Below, piece after piece: positions 48,919 through 60,800 of a stretch of DNA of 64,000 nucleotides. The DNA is from MHLP01 sp043736515 (GTDB taxonomy: Bacteria; Patescibacteriota; Minisyncoccia; Phycocordibacterales; UBA6899). A program made the translations under genes and the position numbers. The stretch is taken from positions 1 through 64,000 of the forward strand of contig JAYTCK010000021.1 of NCBI GenBank assembly GCA_043736515.1, written 5' to 3'. Positions within the stretch are counted from its first letter, which is position 1. The number at the start of each line of letters is the position of its first letter. The notes under the pieces are model-generated. The model had not been told where the DNA came from, did no database searches, and saw only the letters and a list, made by a program, of their open reading frames with translations.

Positions 48919-51900
48919 CTATTTCGTCTTTCTCTTAAAGCGGATGATTATTTCGTGTGAACGCTTGTCGTCCACCATCTTCACCGCTGTGGTGGGGTGT
49001 TTTACACCATCCTCAAAAATCTCCATTATCTCGTCGTCGCCCTCAATCGCTTCAAATTTCAGGTTGTACTGGGATTTCCCATACGGCAACAGTGCCGACG
49101 CGTGATTCCAGCCTTTGGGAAAAGATGGTGAAAATGATAACAAATTTCCTTCACGTTTTATTCCGAGGATATATTCACATATTGTCCGATACAGCACCCC
49201 TGCTGACGCGGTATACCATGTCCAGCCAGCTCGGCCAGGATATGTGGGCGTTGAGTACACCTCCGCAGCTACGACATACGGTTCTCCCTGGTACAGCAAA
49301 CTCTTTTCTGCTGTGTCACTTCGCTTGAACGGATTGACGGCATCAACTACCGCCATTCCCCCGTCAGGATCTCCAGACGCAAAAAGCGCTTGCGCAAGCC
49401 ACAATGCTGCATGGTTATATTGTGAAGCATTTTCTCGGACACCGGGGGGGTAATCGGAGATTGTTCCCATGTCGAGTAGCGAGCGAGACGATGGTGGCCA
49501 CGCAAGTGGAATGTGTCCCTTGGTGATACCAAGTTCGTGCTTTGCAGACTCTAGTGCCTCAATGCTTTCTTTTGTTTTTCCGTTTGCAAAATATGCCCAT
49601 GACTGCGCGACAGAATCGATGCGAAAAGATTTTGCGTGGTTGGTTCCGACAGGCGCTCCCGTATCGGTGAACGCGCGTCGATACCATTTGCCGTCCCAGC
49701 CAGATTTTTGAAGTGCTTCACGATACTCAGTCGCATGGGCACGATAGCGGTTTGCACGGTCACTATCACCGCGCCCTTCGGTAAGGGTGCTCATTTCATC
49801 AAGAATGGAAATAAGGAACCATGCGAGCCACACACTTTCTCCCTCTCCTTCCACGCCCACACGATTCATGCCGTCGTTCCAGTCTGCTTGTCCCATAAGC
49901 GGCAGACCGTGCGATCCCGAGGTGAGCGAATGTTCAACAGCACGAATACAATGCTCATACAACGAGCTTTTTTCATCACTTGGCAAGAACACACCAACAA
50001 TACTTGGGCGATCCGCCTTGTCAGGAATGTCCCCGGAAAGGTACGGGACTACTTCGTCAAGAATTGCACTATCACCGGTAAATTGAACATACCGCAGGAC
50101 AACATGTGGGAGCCACAGATGGGGATCGGAAAGCCGTGTTCGGGCACCGAAATCATTATGAGGTTGCCACCACGAAAGGGCATCTCCTTCTCTGAACTGA
50201 TGTGCGGCGGCGGCAAGAATGTGACTCCTCGTCCATGCGCTGTCCAGCCACAGCATAGCGAGCCCATCTTGTAATTGATCACGATACCCATATGCACCTC
50301 CAATTTGGTAAAACCCAAGCCGTGCATGAACGCGTGACGCTATCACCTGCTCTGGAAGAAAGTGGTTGGCGAGTAAAGTAAGAGTGGGGTCGGGGAGGTC
50401 GAATTTTAGAAATGGCGCCATCTCCCATTTGTGTCTTGTTTTTTTGAGCACCTGCTCCGCGTATCCCTTTTCTGTGATCTGAGAAATTGTCTTCTCAAGA
50501 TCAGCCACATTACATTCCCCGAGAAAAAAAGTTGCCTCCTTGCTTTCACCAGGCTCGAGCGACAAGCGCTTCATGAGCACCGCCGCAGGTTCTTCTTCGG
50601 AAACAATATCACTGGAAAGTCCTATTCGCTTCAGCGCTGCAGGATCGTTAATCGTTCCGTTTCTCCCTAAAAATTCTTCTCGACTAACGGAAAACTCATC
50701 GGCGCCCGTTACGATACCCACAATTGTCCTCTTTTCTACAAATTGATGCCAATAATTCTGGCTGGCTACGAGAGTGTTTCCACTCTGTATTTCAAAAGAA
50801 AAATGTTTTTTTGTTTCTTGAGCCAAGCTTCCCAAAAGCAATTCAAAGTATCCAAAAAGTGAGAGGATTTTATTGTTCCCTGTGTTGTTGGTAAGTTTTA
50901 CGCGGTAGTACTTTATCGCCACCCTATCATCAATATACAGCGTCAGCTCAAGCGTTATGCCGAATGCATGGGTCAAATATGTACAGTAGTTTATTCCATA
51001 ACGGATTTCGTATTCCGCATTTTCCTCACCCAGAAGAGGGAGTGGGCTGGCACATACACCCGTTTCCTCATCACGCAGGTAAATAGCTTCGCTCGTAAAT
51101 TGAGCAAGTGGGTCATTATATGGAACAGTGAGTTTGTTGTCATAACTATTTGTTGCCCACGTAAATGACATCCCGCGGTCAGTAGCAAGAAACCCAATAT
51201 GTGAATTCGCGACAATGTGGGACCAAGGGCGGGGGGGCTGAATATTTTTGCCATAAAAAATGACATATTCTTTTTGTGCTTTGTCGTACCCGCCAACGCC
51301 GTTAAAAAACTGCAAGTCATTTTTGTCACGTCTCATAAAAGTCTCGTCGGAGATATCCGGGTCTTTTTGCGTTTCAAGTTTCGGAGGATAAGCATGTGCA
51401 CCTTTTCGCTCCAAGAGTGTGATCGCATCTATCAGTGAACCTTTTTTTGCATCAATCACGACGCTTGCTGTGTGGAGCACTGCGGCTCGCTCAATCTCAC
51501 TTAATTGCTCCGCCCGCGCATGAAAGACGGTGGAAACACTGCGTTCGTCATGGGAACGATGCATGTTCATAAGAAAATCCACCTCATCTTCAAATGTTTT
51601 CAAGTATCCTCCAGAATGCTCATTAAATATGACAATATCCACAGGAATTCCTTTTTTCACAAAATAAGCATGGCAACTCAACATTTGCCTCACCATGGGG
51701 AGATCGGTTACTCCCGTAACAGTAAAAAGAATAATAGGACGATTCCCTGAAATACTCATTTTCCATAATGAGAGGACCCATGGACGGGCGTCGCTTTCCA
51801 CATCTTTTCCTCGCTTCATTGCGCGTGAAAGTGCTAATGAGGCGAGAGTACTGTACGCATGAGCCTGTGAGGAGCTAATCCCATATTCAGAGAGTAAGCG

Positions 51901-54900
51901 TCCCCCCTCACGATCAGCATTTTTTGCGATTCCACGCGTATTTGCGTAGTTTCGATAGCGCTTCAATCCGGAGAGTACTTCCTCTTTTGATTTCCCCACG
52001 AGAGAGATGAGCGAGACTCGTCTGGATTCATTGGGTCCGAGAGATATGTGTCCAACAAACGCCGCGACACTATCGAGTGTATGGAGGGGTAACTCCGCGT
52101 CTGCGCGAGTAAAATCCTGCAATATCATCGGAGGCGCTATTTCTTTTTTTGAACCAAAAAATACTTTTTTTTCTCTAATTGCTCGAAGATCCTGTATGGA
52201 GTGATCTGCCGTCAGTAGAAAACCCGCTACAATTTGTCGATTGCGGTCTTCAGGGTCTGGGCGCGAAGCGATGATTACAGAATTTCCCCAATGGACTTCT
52301 GTTGCTACAAATAAATGCTCGTAATTAGGATGTGCAGATTCAGCATCTTTTTTTGAAAGTGAAAGTTCTGCACACACCCCGAATGAAAGCGACTCATCGC
52401 TTTCTCCGGTATTCGTCAGGGTTAATTCTCGCAATTCCCCCGCTTCCCCCGGGAGTACGGTTGCAACAAGCGATGAGTTAATACTTCCTTCTGATTTTTC
52501 AAACGTTACTGCTTGCTCACTTGCTGCAACTGCGTGTTTATCTCCCGCATCTCTCATTGGCATATACGTCGGAGACCACGTTTTACCGTGCGCTCGATCC
52601 CGTAAATAAAAGAATGTACCAACGGATTCGCGGAGCATGTCAGCAGATGGACGCGTAATCAGTACATTACCCAAGTAACTCTCCCCCGCGCCTGTCGTCG
52701 TGATCCGAGACGAATATTTGTTACTGGAAAGAAATAGAGAAACTGCCTCATGGGTTTTCCAAGGGAGATATTGTCGCTCTGATTCAATAATTTTTGGCGC
52801 ACGCCGAACACTTCTTTTTGGCGGAGCGATAAGATTAATTTCTTCCGCCTCTACGTCTTCGGGCATTTTTTCTTCAAATAATTGCGTTGCGACCTCCATT
52901 TCTGGTTCATGAGCAACCATTTTTTGCACCCATCCATCGGCGAGCGCATTCACAATTGATAAAAGAATGAATCCCTGATGGTGTGCATAATAGATTTGAG
53001 CGGGCACACCGGGAGCGTCATGATGGTCTCCTCTTTTTCTTGCAGTAAAATCAATTGCGTCATAAAATCCATATCGACCAGATGCTCCGACATGTTCGAG
53101 ATGTGCAAAATTCTGAAGTGCTCCCTTCGGATCAAGCGAGAGAGCGAGAGCGCTCGTATACGGAGCGACAACAATCGATTCCGAGAGATCGCGCTTAAAG
53201 CCGAGTGAAGCTTCACCGAATGCCTGATAGTGATAATTCTGAGCGGCATCTTGTCGTGATGAAGCAGATTCACCCATCCCCCAAGGAATCCTGTATTGTT
53301 TTGCAAATCCGCGGTGAGCGGCAATGGCGCGCCGTGCAGACGTGCCCCAAAAGCTTTCGCGGGGTACATCAAAATAGAGCAGTGTCCCTAAATACTCAAA
53401 GAGTGAGCCTGCCCATGAGGCAACAAGGATATCGCCATTTCCGCTTTTGATTAATTTTCTCCCAAGATATCCCCAATGTTTTTGCGGTACATCCCTCTTG
53501 GTAATGGCAATAATACTGGCTGAGTTTGCTTCAGATGCCAATAGGTCATAAAATGCCTCGTCTAATTTTTCTGTTGTGCTGTTAAACCCGATATGGAAGA
53601 GCCCGCGCTCATTATTATAAAGAAACTTGAAATCCATGTTTTTGACATAGAGACTGGCGCTTGCTGCGCAAACGTGAAGTGACTGCTGAATTTTCTTTGT
53701 ATTTTTTTCTGATGCCGAAAGCTGAAAAAGCACCTCCGCATACCATGCGCGGGCGGTTTCTTTCTCGGGACCCGGAAGACTGGAGAGCATGATCGCTTCC
53801 TCCATTTCGACTGACTCAATTTCTCGACGAACAATACCATTGGCCAGTTCATCGATATTTGGCATTCGTTGTAAAATCGATAAAATTCGGAGATAGCATG
53901 CATGCAACTTGGGATCATTCACTACCGCTGAAACAGCGGGAATCATTGTGTAGCCCAGGAACTGGGAAATAGTATCTCGGTAAACGCTCGCCATCGCCTC
54001 CACGTGTCTAGCGGCAAGAAATACTTCATCGAAACGTTCGGTTTTCCCCTCAAGTCGCAATATTTCAAGTGCATTTCTTGTGCGTACAGAATGATGGATG
54101 ATTCCACTCCACACCAAGTCACCGCCTCGCGCAGTTACGGCATCGTTTCCTGTTTTTTGAATAAGTGTGAGCGATTCTCCAACCGACAGCTTTACCTCCT
54201 CAAGTAGCTTCCGCTCATGACGATCGGTTGAAGCTGCCGTGCTTGTCCGATCACACGCTTCCAAAAGCACATGGAGCTCTGCTTCAAGCCCTTCAAACAT
54301 AACGTTGCTGATAATTGGAGCTCGACACGCCTCAAGTAATGCTCCGTGAACCGCGACCAAAGAGAGTGCTAAATTTGCACTATCAACACTTGAAACATAA
54401 CACGGTGGGAGAGGAGTAAGTCCCTTTAATTCGTACCAATTAAAAAAGTGTCCTTTGTGGAGTGGCATTTTTTCCATAGTTGCAAAGGCACGGCTTATAC
54501 GTTCGCAATATTCAGAGATTGACGAAAGTCCTAACACTCTTCCGCCCGATAGCGAGAGAAGATACATGCCGAGATTGGTCGGTGAAATTCCAAGTCCGTG
54601 TGAGTGACGCTTACTTGGCGGCTCTTCCTGGAGATGGTCGGGCACAAGCCACTGGTCATTTTTAGTAGGGAGATCAAGAAAAAACCAATGTGTGCGTGCA
54701 GCGATTTTGTGCAAATACAAACGATCACTTTTCGAAAAGACAAAAGTATTTTTATAAGAAAAACTTATTATTGCCGCACAAAATGGCGCACAAAGCCAGA
54801 CAAAGATCCACAGAGTAGCAAGAGGATCGTAAATGCTGCCTCTGTGGAATTCAAAATACACCAGCAGGAGAGCGAGGCAGATACTTTGCCACATAAATGT

Positions 54901-57675
54901 CATAAAAACTGTAACAGAATTTTTTCGCTCTAAAGCCACCGCATAGGCAGTCTGCCACTCAAGCAGTTTCTTTTTTGAAACATATAATCGCCACATACTT
55001 CGTGCGATTGCGTCGAGGGTGATGATGGCATTGTGGAGGACAAACGCACCAAGAAGAAACGTCTTTGCTGAGGCAACTCCCAGCCCCGCGGCCATTGATT
55101 TGAATCTTGCAAAAAAGCTTACTGTTCTGCGCCAGTTTGTGGTCCGTTCAGTAATGTGGAGCAGCGCCGAAACCAGCTGTCCGGAACCAAGTGCGAGGAG
55201 TGCGGTCATACTCCACAGTGAGACCGCCGTCGGAGAAAATGTTGAAAATACCACAGCAATGACCGCCGTAACAGGGATGAGACTGCGTCGTAGATTGTCA
55301 AAAATACGATAGCGGGCAATGGGAGAAAATATCTCACCACGTTTTAAAAGCCAGTTAATTATCTGCCAATCTCCGCGAATCCATCGATGCAAACGCTGCA
55401 TGTGCTCCCGATAATTCGACGGAAATCCTTCAAAAATATGCGCACCACTCGCGATTCCCACTCGTGCATACAAGCCCTCAAGTAGATCATGCGACAGCAC
55501 AGTATTTTCCGGCATACGGTCTGCCATTGTTGTTTCAATAGCATCAATATCGTAAATCCCTTTTCCATAAAATATTCCCTCGTTGAAAAGATCCTGATGG
55601 AGATCAGAAACGAGTGAAGAATATGACTCAATCCCAGGAAAACCACCAAAGAGCTGTGAGAATAAAGACGCCGACCCCTCAGCATGGCGGAGTGCGGTTC
55701 GCGGTTGGATGATACCGTATCCCTCAGTAACTATATTTTTCTCCTTATCAATAACTGGGCGATTGAGTGGATGCTCGATTGTCCCAATAAGTGCTTGAGC
55801 TGAATCACGAACAAGCTCAGTGTCTTCATCAAGAGTTATGATATAACGCACACCGCCCAAATTCTGTGCCGTCATTTGTGCATCCTCCGCATACGATGTT
55901 GTTTTTCCGCGGAGGAGGCCGTTAAACTCACGAAGCTTTCCTCTTTTGCGCTCCCACCCCATAAATACTTTTTCTGCAGGGTTCCATTTTCGCGACCGGT
56001 AGAATAATGAAAAACGTGTGGGAAGTGAGGGATAACGCGCATTAAGCAGTGCGATTCCTTCCCGGAGTTCATTAACACTTGCTGCATCATCCGGCATTAT
56101 TTCTTGCTCTGCATCCTGAAAATCCATCAAAAGCGCATAAAAAATATTTGCGTCATTGTTTGCAACAAAGTTTGTTTCCATTCTCCGCAGTAATTTTTGT
56201 GCAGACACACTGTTCCGAAACATTGATGGCACAACTACAACGGTTTTTCGTAAGCTTCCCACTCCCAAAGTGAGGTCGATGGCAGGCAGGGGCTTGGGCG
56301 CGAGAAGCCGTGTGAGCAAAAAATGAGTGAGTGCAGTCGCTATCTCTGAGGTGAGAACGGGTCCAGCAAGCAACAGGACGAGAAATGGAAGCGGGGCGAG
56401 CCCTGTTGTGACACTTAACAGTAGAAGGATGCCAGTGGCACACACGGTGATGGTGCCAATGAATCCGAGATACACTCTTGTGCTATTTGTAAGTATGAAT
56501 CTTTGGATCACATCAAGTGTTGTGGGTGAATACCCCAGTGCGTGTTCAAGGAGCAGCACACCTTTATCTATAAGGTAATACCCTACATGATAGGATCGTT
56601 GTGATTCATCTTTTTGAAGCTCAAAGGCCTGTCGCGCGAGACGGAGTGCCTCGCGTGCAACCTCGATATCGTGAGTGCTGGTTCCGTCTCCTATACGCGC
56701 TATTGTTCGTCTGTACATTGAGCGGGCATCGTCAGTAAGTAGCAAAAATGTACCGGAGGGATCCTTGGCAAGCACTGCATCCACCATGTTGAGTTCAAGC
56801 GAAATTTTATCCCACCGCACTTGGGCAAGATAGCGCAAACTGGAAATGGCATTTGAAATAATCACTGCCTGTGCTTTCTCAGTACGGGATTTCATTGTGG
56901 AAAGTTGCGCATAACTCGCTCCTTGTTTTGCCAAGGAAAGCTTGAGCCATTTACTTACCATACGCACGTCGCCTTCTTTTCCTGTTTGCGCCAAGCGATG
57001 TAAAAGGTGGAGTCCAAATACTTGCGGAACAATAGTGTACTCAAGAGCGAGCACTGCCGTGAGTTTGCGAAGCCGGAGAGGTGCGTCCTTGCGCAATGAT
57101 GTACTCATGATGCGGAGATACCATCGGTCCGCCTCAGACTTTTCTTGCAGGACAGAAATATTTATGTTGATGAGCCTCCGCAAGTCCTCGATAAGCGCGA
57201 AGGAGAGCATACTGGGAAAGACATCAAGCTCGCGCAAAGAGAGCGGAGTACTTTTTTGATATGCTTTTAAAAATTCTATAAGTATTTCACGATCAATACG
57301 AGCACCGGTTTCTTTCACCAGTGCGCGAGCAATCATATACACACGCGGCTGTTTTGCCCCTTCGGTGTCTGTTGATTGAGGTATCCGAAACGTTATTTTT
57401 TGTTTCCAATTCGCGAGCAGTTCGGCTAACGCACCTTCGATAATGTAGAAATTATCAAGGAGGACTTCGATTCCCTGAGTGGCCTGTACACGTTCATTGA
57501 GATTAAAAAGGAGCTCGCGATACGCAGAGCGCGTGCTCATAAGTGTTTTTCTTGCCTTGTGAGCAAAAAACAACGTCCGACGTTCATCGAATGAGAGTTG
57601 CGCTGATAATGCGAGGTCCTTTGCAAGACGATCGATACCACGCGCCGATGAACGACCGGAACGCATTCCAACCAT
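48919..57675 (-). CDS. ndvB: Cyclic beta-1,2-glucan synthase (NdvB/ChvB type)
   Basis: About 2,918 residues, the size of proteobacterial NdvB. N-terminal helical region; membrane helices at ~400-460; GT84 glycosyltransferase with LDEDTELV (~612), GKGIYDIDAIE, SHDLLEG and HRWIRGDWQI (~768); four further membrane helices to ~980; a glycoamylase-like domain (GGRVLGLSSISEY, FNWYELKGLTPL; ~1040 on); sugar-binding beta-sandwiches; C-terminal GH94 phosphorylase with RDQLQDGLAMLW and QADWNDGMNRVG (~2597). Proteobacterial homologues polymerise UDP-glucose, control chain length and cyclise the glucan, exporting it to the periplasm. All key catalytic motifs look intact. TATAGT lies eight bases before the ATG; a GTG at 57681 is an alternative start. 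Confidence 0.93.
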   Translation of the reverse strand: MVGMRSGRSSARGIDRLAKDLALSAQLSFDERRTLFFAHKARKTLMSTRSAYRELLFNLNERVQATQGIEVLLDNFYIIEGALAELLANWKQKITFRIPQSTDTEGAKQPRVYMIARALVKETGARIDREILIEFLKAYQKSTPLSLRELDVFPSMLSFALIEDLRRLININISVLQEKSEADRWYLRIMSTSLRKDAPLRLRKLTAVLALEYTIVPQVFGLHLLHRLAQTGKEGDVRMVSKWLKLSLAKQGASYAQLSTMKSRTEKAQAVIISNAISSLRYLAQVRWDKISLELNMVDAVLAKDPSGTFLLLTDDARSMYRRTIARIGDGTSTHDIEVAREALRLARQAFELQKDESQRSYHVGYYLIDKGVLLLEHALGYSPTTLDVIQRFILTNSTRVYLGFIGTITVCATGILLLLSVTTGLAPLPFLVLLLAGPVLTSEIATALTHFLLTRLLAPKPLPAIDLTLGVGSLRKTVVVVPSMFRNSVSAQKLLRRMETNFVANNDANIFYALLMDFQDAEQEIMPDDAASVNELREGIALLNARYPSLPTRFSLFYRSRKWNPAEKVFMGWERKRGKLREFNGLLRGKTTSYAEDAQMTAQNLGGVRYIITLDEDTELVRDSAQALIGTIEHPLNRPVIDKEKNIVTEGYGIIQPRTALRHAEGSASLFSQLFGGFPGIESYSSLVSDLHQDLFNEGIFYGKGIYDIDAIETTMADRMPENTVLSHDLLEGLYARVGIASGAHIFEGFPSNYREHMQRLHRWIRGDWQIINWLLKRGEIFSPIARYRIFDNLRRSLIPVTAVIAVVFSTFSPTAVSLWSMTALLALGSGQLVSALLHITERTTNWRRTVSFFARFKSMAAGLGVASAKTFLLGAFVLHNAIITLDAIARSMWRLYVSKKKLLEWQTAYAVALERKNSVTVFMTFMWQSICLALLLVYFEFHRGSIYDPLATLWIFVWLCAPFCAAIISFSYKNTFVFSKSDRLYLHKIAARTHWFFLDLPTKNDQWLVPDHLQEEPPSKRHSHGLGISPTNLGMYLLSLSGGRVLGLSSISEYCERISRAFATMEKMPLHKGHFFNWYELKGLTPLPPCYVSSVDSANLALSLVAVHGALLEACRAPIISNVMFEGLEAELHVLLEACDRTSTAASTDRHERKLLEEVKLSVGESLTLIQKTGNDAVTARGGDLVWSGIIHHSVRTRNALEILRLEGKTERFDEVFLAARHVEAMASVYRDTISQFLGYTMIPAVSAVVNDPKLHACYLRILSILQRMPNIDELANGIVRREIESVEMEEAIMLSSLPGPEKETARAWYAEVLFQLSASEKNTKKIQQSLHVCAASASLYVKNMDFKFLYNNERGLFHIGFNSTTEKLDEAFYDLLASEANSASIIAITKRDVPQKHWGYLGRKLIKSGNGDILVASWAGSLFEYLGTLLYFDVPRESFWGTSARRAIAAHRGFAKQYRIPWGMGESASSRQDAAQNYHYQAFGEASLGFKRDLSESIVVAPYTSALALSLDPKGALQNFAHLEHVGASGRYGFYDAIDFTARKRGDHHDAPGVPAQIYYAHHQGFILLSIVNALADGWVQKMVAHEPEMEVATQLFEEKMPEDVEAEEINLIAPPKRSVRRAPKIIESERQYLPWKTHEAVSLFLSSNKYSSRITTTGAGESYLGNVLITRPSADMLRESVGTFFYLRDRAHGKTWSPTYMPMRDAGDKHAVAASEQAVTFEKSEGSINSSLVATVLPGEAGELRELTLTNTGESDESLSFGVCAELSLSKKDAESAHPNYEHLFVATEVHWGNSVIIASRPDPEDRNRQIVAGFLLTADHSIQDLRAIREKKVFFGSKKEIAPPMILQDFTRADAELPLHTLDSVAAFVGHISLGPNESRRVSLISLVGKSKEEVLSGLKRYRNYANTRGIAKNADREGGRLLSEYGISSSQAHAYSTLASLALSRAMKRGKDVESDARPWVLSLWKMSISGNRPIILFTVTGVTDLPMVRQMLSCHAYFVKKGIPVDIVIFNEHSGGYLKTFEDEVDFLMNMHRSHDERSVSTVFHARAEQLSEIERAAVLHTASVVIDAKKGSLIDAITLLERKGAHAYPPKLETQKDPDISDETFMRRDKNDLQFFNGVGGYDKAQKEYVIFYGKNIQPPRPWSHIVANSHIGFLATDRGMSFTWATNSYDNKLTVPYNDPLAQFTSEAIYLRDEETGVCASPLPLLGEENAEYEIRYGINYCTYLTHAFGITLELTLYIDDRVAIKYYRVKLTNNTGNNKILSLFGYFELLLGSLAQETKKHFSFEIQSGNTLVASQNYWHQFVEKRTIVGIVTGADEFSVSREEFLGRNGTINDPAALKRIGLSSDIVSEEEPAAVLMKRLSLEPGESKEATFFLGECNVADLEKTISQITEKGYAEQVLKKTRHKWEMAPFLKFDLPDPTLTLLANHFLPEQVIASRVHARLGFYQIGGAYGYRDQLQDGLAMLWLDSAWTRSHILAAAAHQFREGDALSWWQPHNDFGARTRLSDPHLWLPHVVLRYVQFTGDSAILDEVVPYLSGDIPDKADRPSIVGVFLPSDEKSSLYEHCIRAVEHSLTSGSHGLPLMGQADWNDGMNRVGVEGEGESVWLAWFLISILDEMSTLTEGRGDSDRANRYRAHATEYREALQKSGWDGKWYRRAFTDTGAPVGTNHAKSFRIDSVAQSWAYFANGKTKESIEALESAKHELGITKGHIPLAWPPSSRSLLDMGTISDYPPGVRENASQYNHAALWLAQALFASGDPDGGMAVVDAVNPFKRSDTAEKSLLYQGEPYVVAAEVYSTPTYPGRAGWTWYTASAGVLYRTICEYILGIKREGNLLSFSPSFPKGWNHASALLPYGKSQYNLKFEAIEGDDEIMEIFEDGVKHPTTAVKMVDDKRSHEIIIRFKRKTK

Positions 57676-57798
57676 ATGCACTAACTATAGCACTCAAGGG
57701 CACGAAAGCAACGCATGTCAATCACCAAAAATTCATCATTCTTTTGGCAAGAGTACTGAAGAGCTAGTATGAGCCTCATGCTCGTGTACGCAACCATG

Positions 57799-57829
57799 AA
57801 AAAAGACCCTCTCACCGAGGGTCTTTTTC
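57799..57829. terminator. Intrinsic terminator between the GH8/GH12 gene and ndvB
   Basis: AAAGACCCTC, loop TCACC, GAGGGTCTTT with A and T flanks. Functions for the upstream minus-strand glucanase gene. Confidence 0.8.
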
Positions 57830-57876
57830 TGTAACAGTTTTTAATTACTGAGGTTATTCGTTTATCATCATGCACT

Positions 57877-60800
57877 CTAGTAGACAACTGTCTTGAATGC
57901 ATTAATTTTTATATCTCCAGTGCCATGTACTGCCTCACTTCCAAATTCTATTGAAGCGAGGTACTCCGAGCCTGAGATATGTCCACGTGACTGTAGGTAA
58001 TTGAAGAGAGGCTTGAACTCAAGTGAGCCTACTGGCATTGGGTCGAGCATTTGGAATACGAGGAATCCCCAATTCAACGGCCCAAAGTTATCTGCACGAT
58101 AAAATGCATAACGCACTCCATCAATAGTGATATTCTCTCTAAACCATGCAGGATTTCTATCAAGACCGTACCCTCCATATGGCACAAGCGCAACCATTAT
58201 TTCATGAGTAATTGGTGCTGAGAGGAATCCGGGGCGGTACACTCCGTCACGAGTGAGCCAAAGGTCAAAGGTAAGTTGCCCTGTTCCCGTGGTCACATTC
58301 GTTGTGTTCCATGTACTGCGCGCTGATGTAATCGAGCTGAGGGGGCGTGCAAGTGTAGATCCGGGAGTTGATTGAAATCCAGGTTTCTGTCCGAAGATGA
58401 TGGAGGGCCATCCCTTCACCTCGTTTGGACCGTCAGGCCACTGCCAAGTGAAGCGAGCAGTCATGGAGCCATCTGCAGTGAGTCCTGCTGTTCCTGTGCA
58501 CTGCTCAAACCATCCCCAGACTCCTTGTTTGCCCCATTGATCATTCAAGAGTTTATATGAACCTACATCATTAATATTTCCATCGTTGCAATTAACAGGA
58601 ATATTACTTATTGGCGCAACCCATCCGCCAGTTGCGGGGGCGGGCGACGGAGCAGGAGCGGGCGTAAATGCAGCTTCCCATGTTGTCCCGTTCCAGTTAT
58701 ACCAAGCGCCCGCCGTATTCTGATGTGAGATAGTTGTTCCATCATATTTGACCTTGGCGGTGTTTGCAGTAAATCCTGCGTTGGCGCCATTACGTTTGAC
58801 CTCTCCATTCACTACCGTCCATGTATTTCCTTGGACGTCCCTGATACTCGTCGCGGGAGGAATGGTGACTTCAAGTGGATTGGTGGTTCCCACCCATCCT
58901 GCACCATCCCATGACCACCATCCACCCGCAGAGTTCTGATGGTAGATTGTTGTTCCATTGAAGTGGAGCTTGGTGACGTTTGCAGTGAAGTTTGCATTGA
59001 CGCCATTGCGTTGTACGGTGCTATTCACGATTGTCCACGTATTCTTTGTAGCATCGATAATGTTTGCTGCTGGTGGAACGGTGGTTCCTGCGGGAGAGGT
59101 GACGGCTGTTGGTGTTGCGCCCCCCGTTGGGTTTCCTGTTGCCACCCACGTTACTCCATCCCATAGCCACCATCCTCCAGCTGAATTTTGTTGGAACACT
59201 GTTGTTCCGTCAAAATAGAGATTTGTGACATTGAGACTGTAGCCTGCATTGACTCCGTTGCGCTTCACTACACCCAGGGCGACTGTCCACGTATTCTTTG
59301 TAGCATCAATAATGCTTGTCGCGGGAGGAATGTTGGTGCCTTTTGGTGAGGTGGTGACGGTACTAGCCGTTGTGGCTGTTGTTGTTTGAGCCACAGGACC
59401 CGACAGCACACTCAATGATGGTGTGTACGCCGAAACTCCACCTGAGGTAGTCATGGCGCGTACGCGATACGTATAGAATGTCGAAGAAACGAGTCCTGCA
59501 TTGATAAAGGTTGTTCCTGTGTTTGTTCTGATTTGCGTGAACGTCGTACATCCCATTCCCTGACAGCGCTCAATGAAATAGCCATTCGCTCCAACAGTTG
59601 CGTTCCATGTGAGTGTAATTTCGGAAGGCGTCACTAGGGTGACACGCAGTCCCGTAGGAGTTGGAAGAGTTGGTGCGGGTGCGGGTGCGGGAGTTGGTAC
59701 AACAGCTCCCATTGGATTGGTTGCGGTATATACCCATCCTGTTCCGTCCCATGAATACCACTGTGCGGAAGTATTCTCATGGAATATGGTGGTTCCATTA
59801 AAGTAGAGCTTGGTTGCATTGGCGGTAAAGCCCGCATTGACTCCGTTGCGCTTCACTACACCCAGGGCGACTGTCCACGTATTCTTTGTAGCATCAATAA
59901 TGCTTGTTGCAGGAGGAACTATTGTTCCTGCGGGAGAAGTGACGAGTGTAGGGTCTGGAGCTGGGGCGGGAGTAGGAGTAGGAGTTGGAGTAGGAGTAGG
60001 GGTAGGGGCCGAAGACTGCGAAGAAGGATGCCACCAATTCCCTGAAGCGACGATTAGACTGAGAATCTGCAACTCGTTTGAATAGTAGCCGCCAGAAATA
60101 TTTGGACTCATGCGGCCCCAAAGAGTGTTCAGCATATCCTGATATACAGGATCCACCATGGCACCAGCTGTATTTGGACCAGCGAACGAAAAGTCAACAT
60201 ACCCTGCATTAGTGAGAGGCGTACCATCGAGCTTAAAGCCACCTCGAAGATAATTAGGATTACCGCCTGGAGATTGTTGCATAAAGTTCATGATCTTCAT
60301 CGTCACGTTCTTACTGCGCGCATCACCCGAGGTCACATAGTCTGCGGCCAATCTGAATGGAATACGGTTGGAATTCCAGTCATAGTAGCCTTCAACGCAA
60401 GATCCGTCGCCTCTGCAATTTGTAGAAGGATTGGGGTTGCTGGGAAGACCTTGAATAAATCCAGGAACCAGACCTGTGTTCGGCGCGAAGTTCGTCTGCA
60501 TCACGTTAAAAAGTTCAAAGGATTTATTGATAGCTAGATCCCAGAATGGATCACCCGTTGCTTCTTTATAGGTGCGGAAATGACCTATCATATAGTCGGA
60601 AGGTCGCGAAAGATCTTGGTGCGCTTGGCGACCATCTGCAGCAAAATTAAACTTTTTTATCGCGTTGATCGTTCTAATGGCCTCTGCCCTGTAGTTAATA
60701 GGGCCAGCGGATCCCCACTGTACGTCAGCCATGAGCAGTGCCTGCGCAATATCCATGTCGCCGTCTGACGCGTTCCACCCGCCGCCGTAGCTGCCGCACT

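Noticed and set aside
59940..60010. GT-rich tandem repeat as a regulatory microsatellite
   Set aside because: It encodes the Pro-Thr/Pro-Ala linker of the glucanase in frame.
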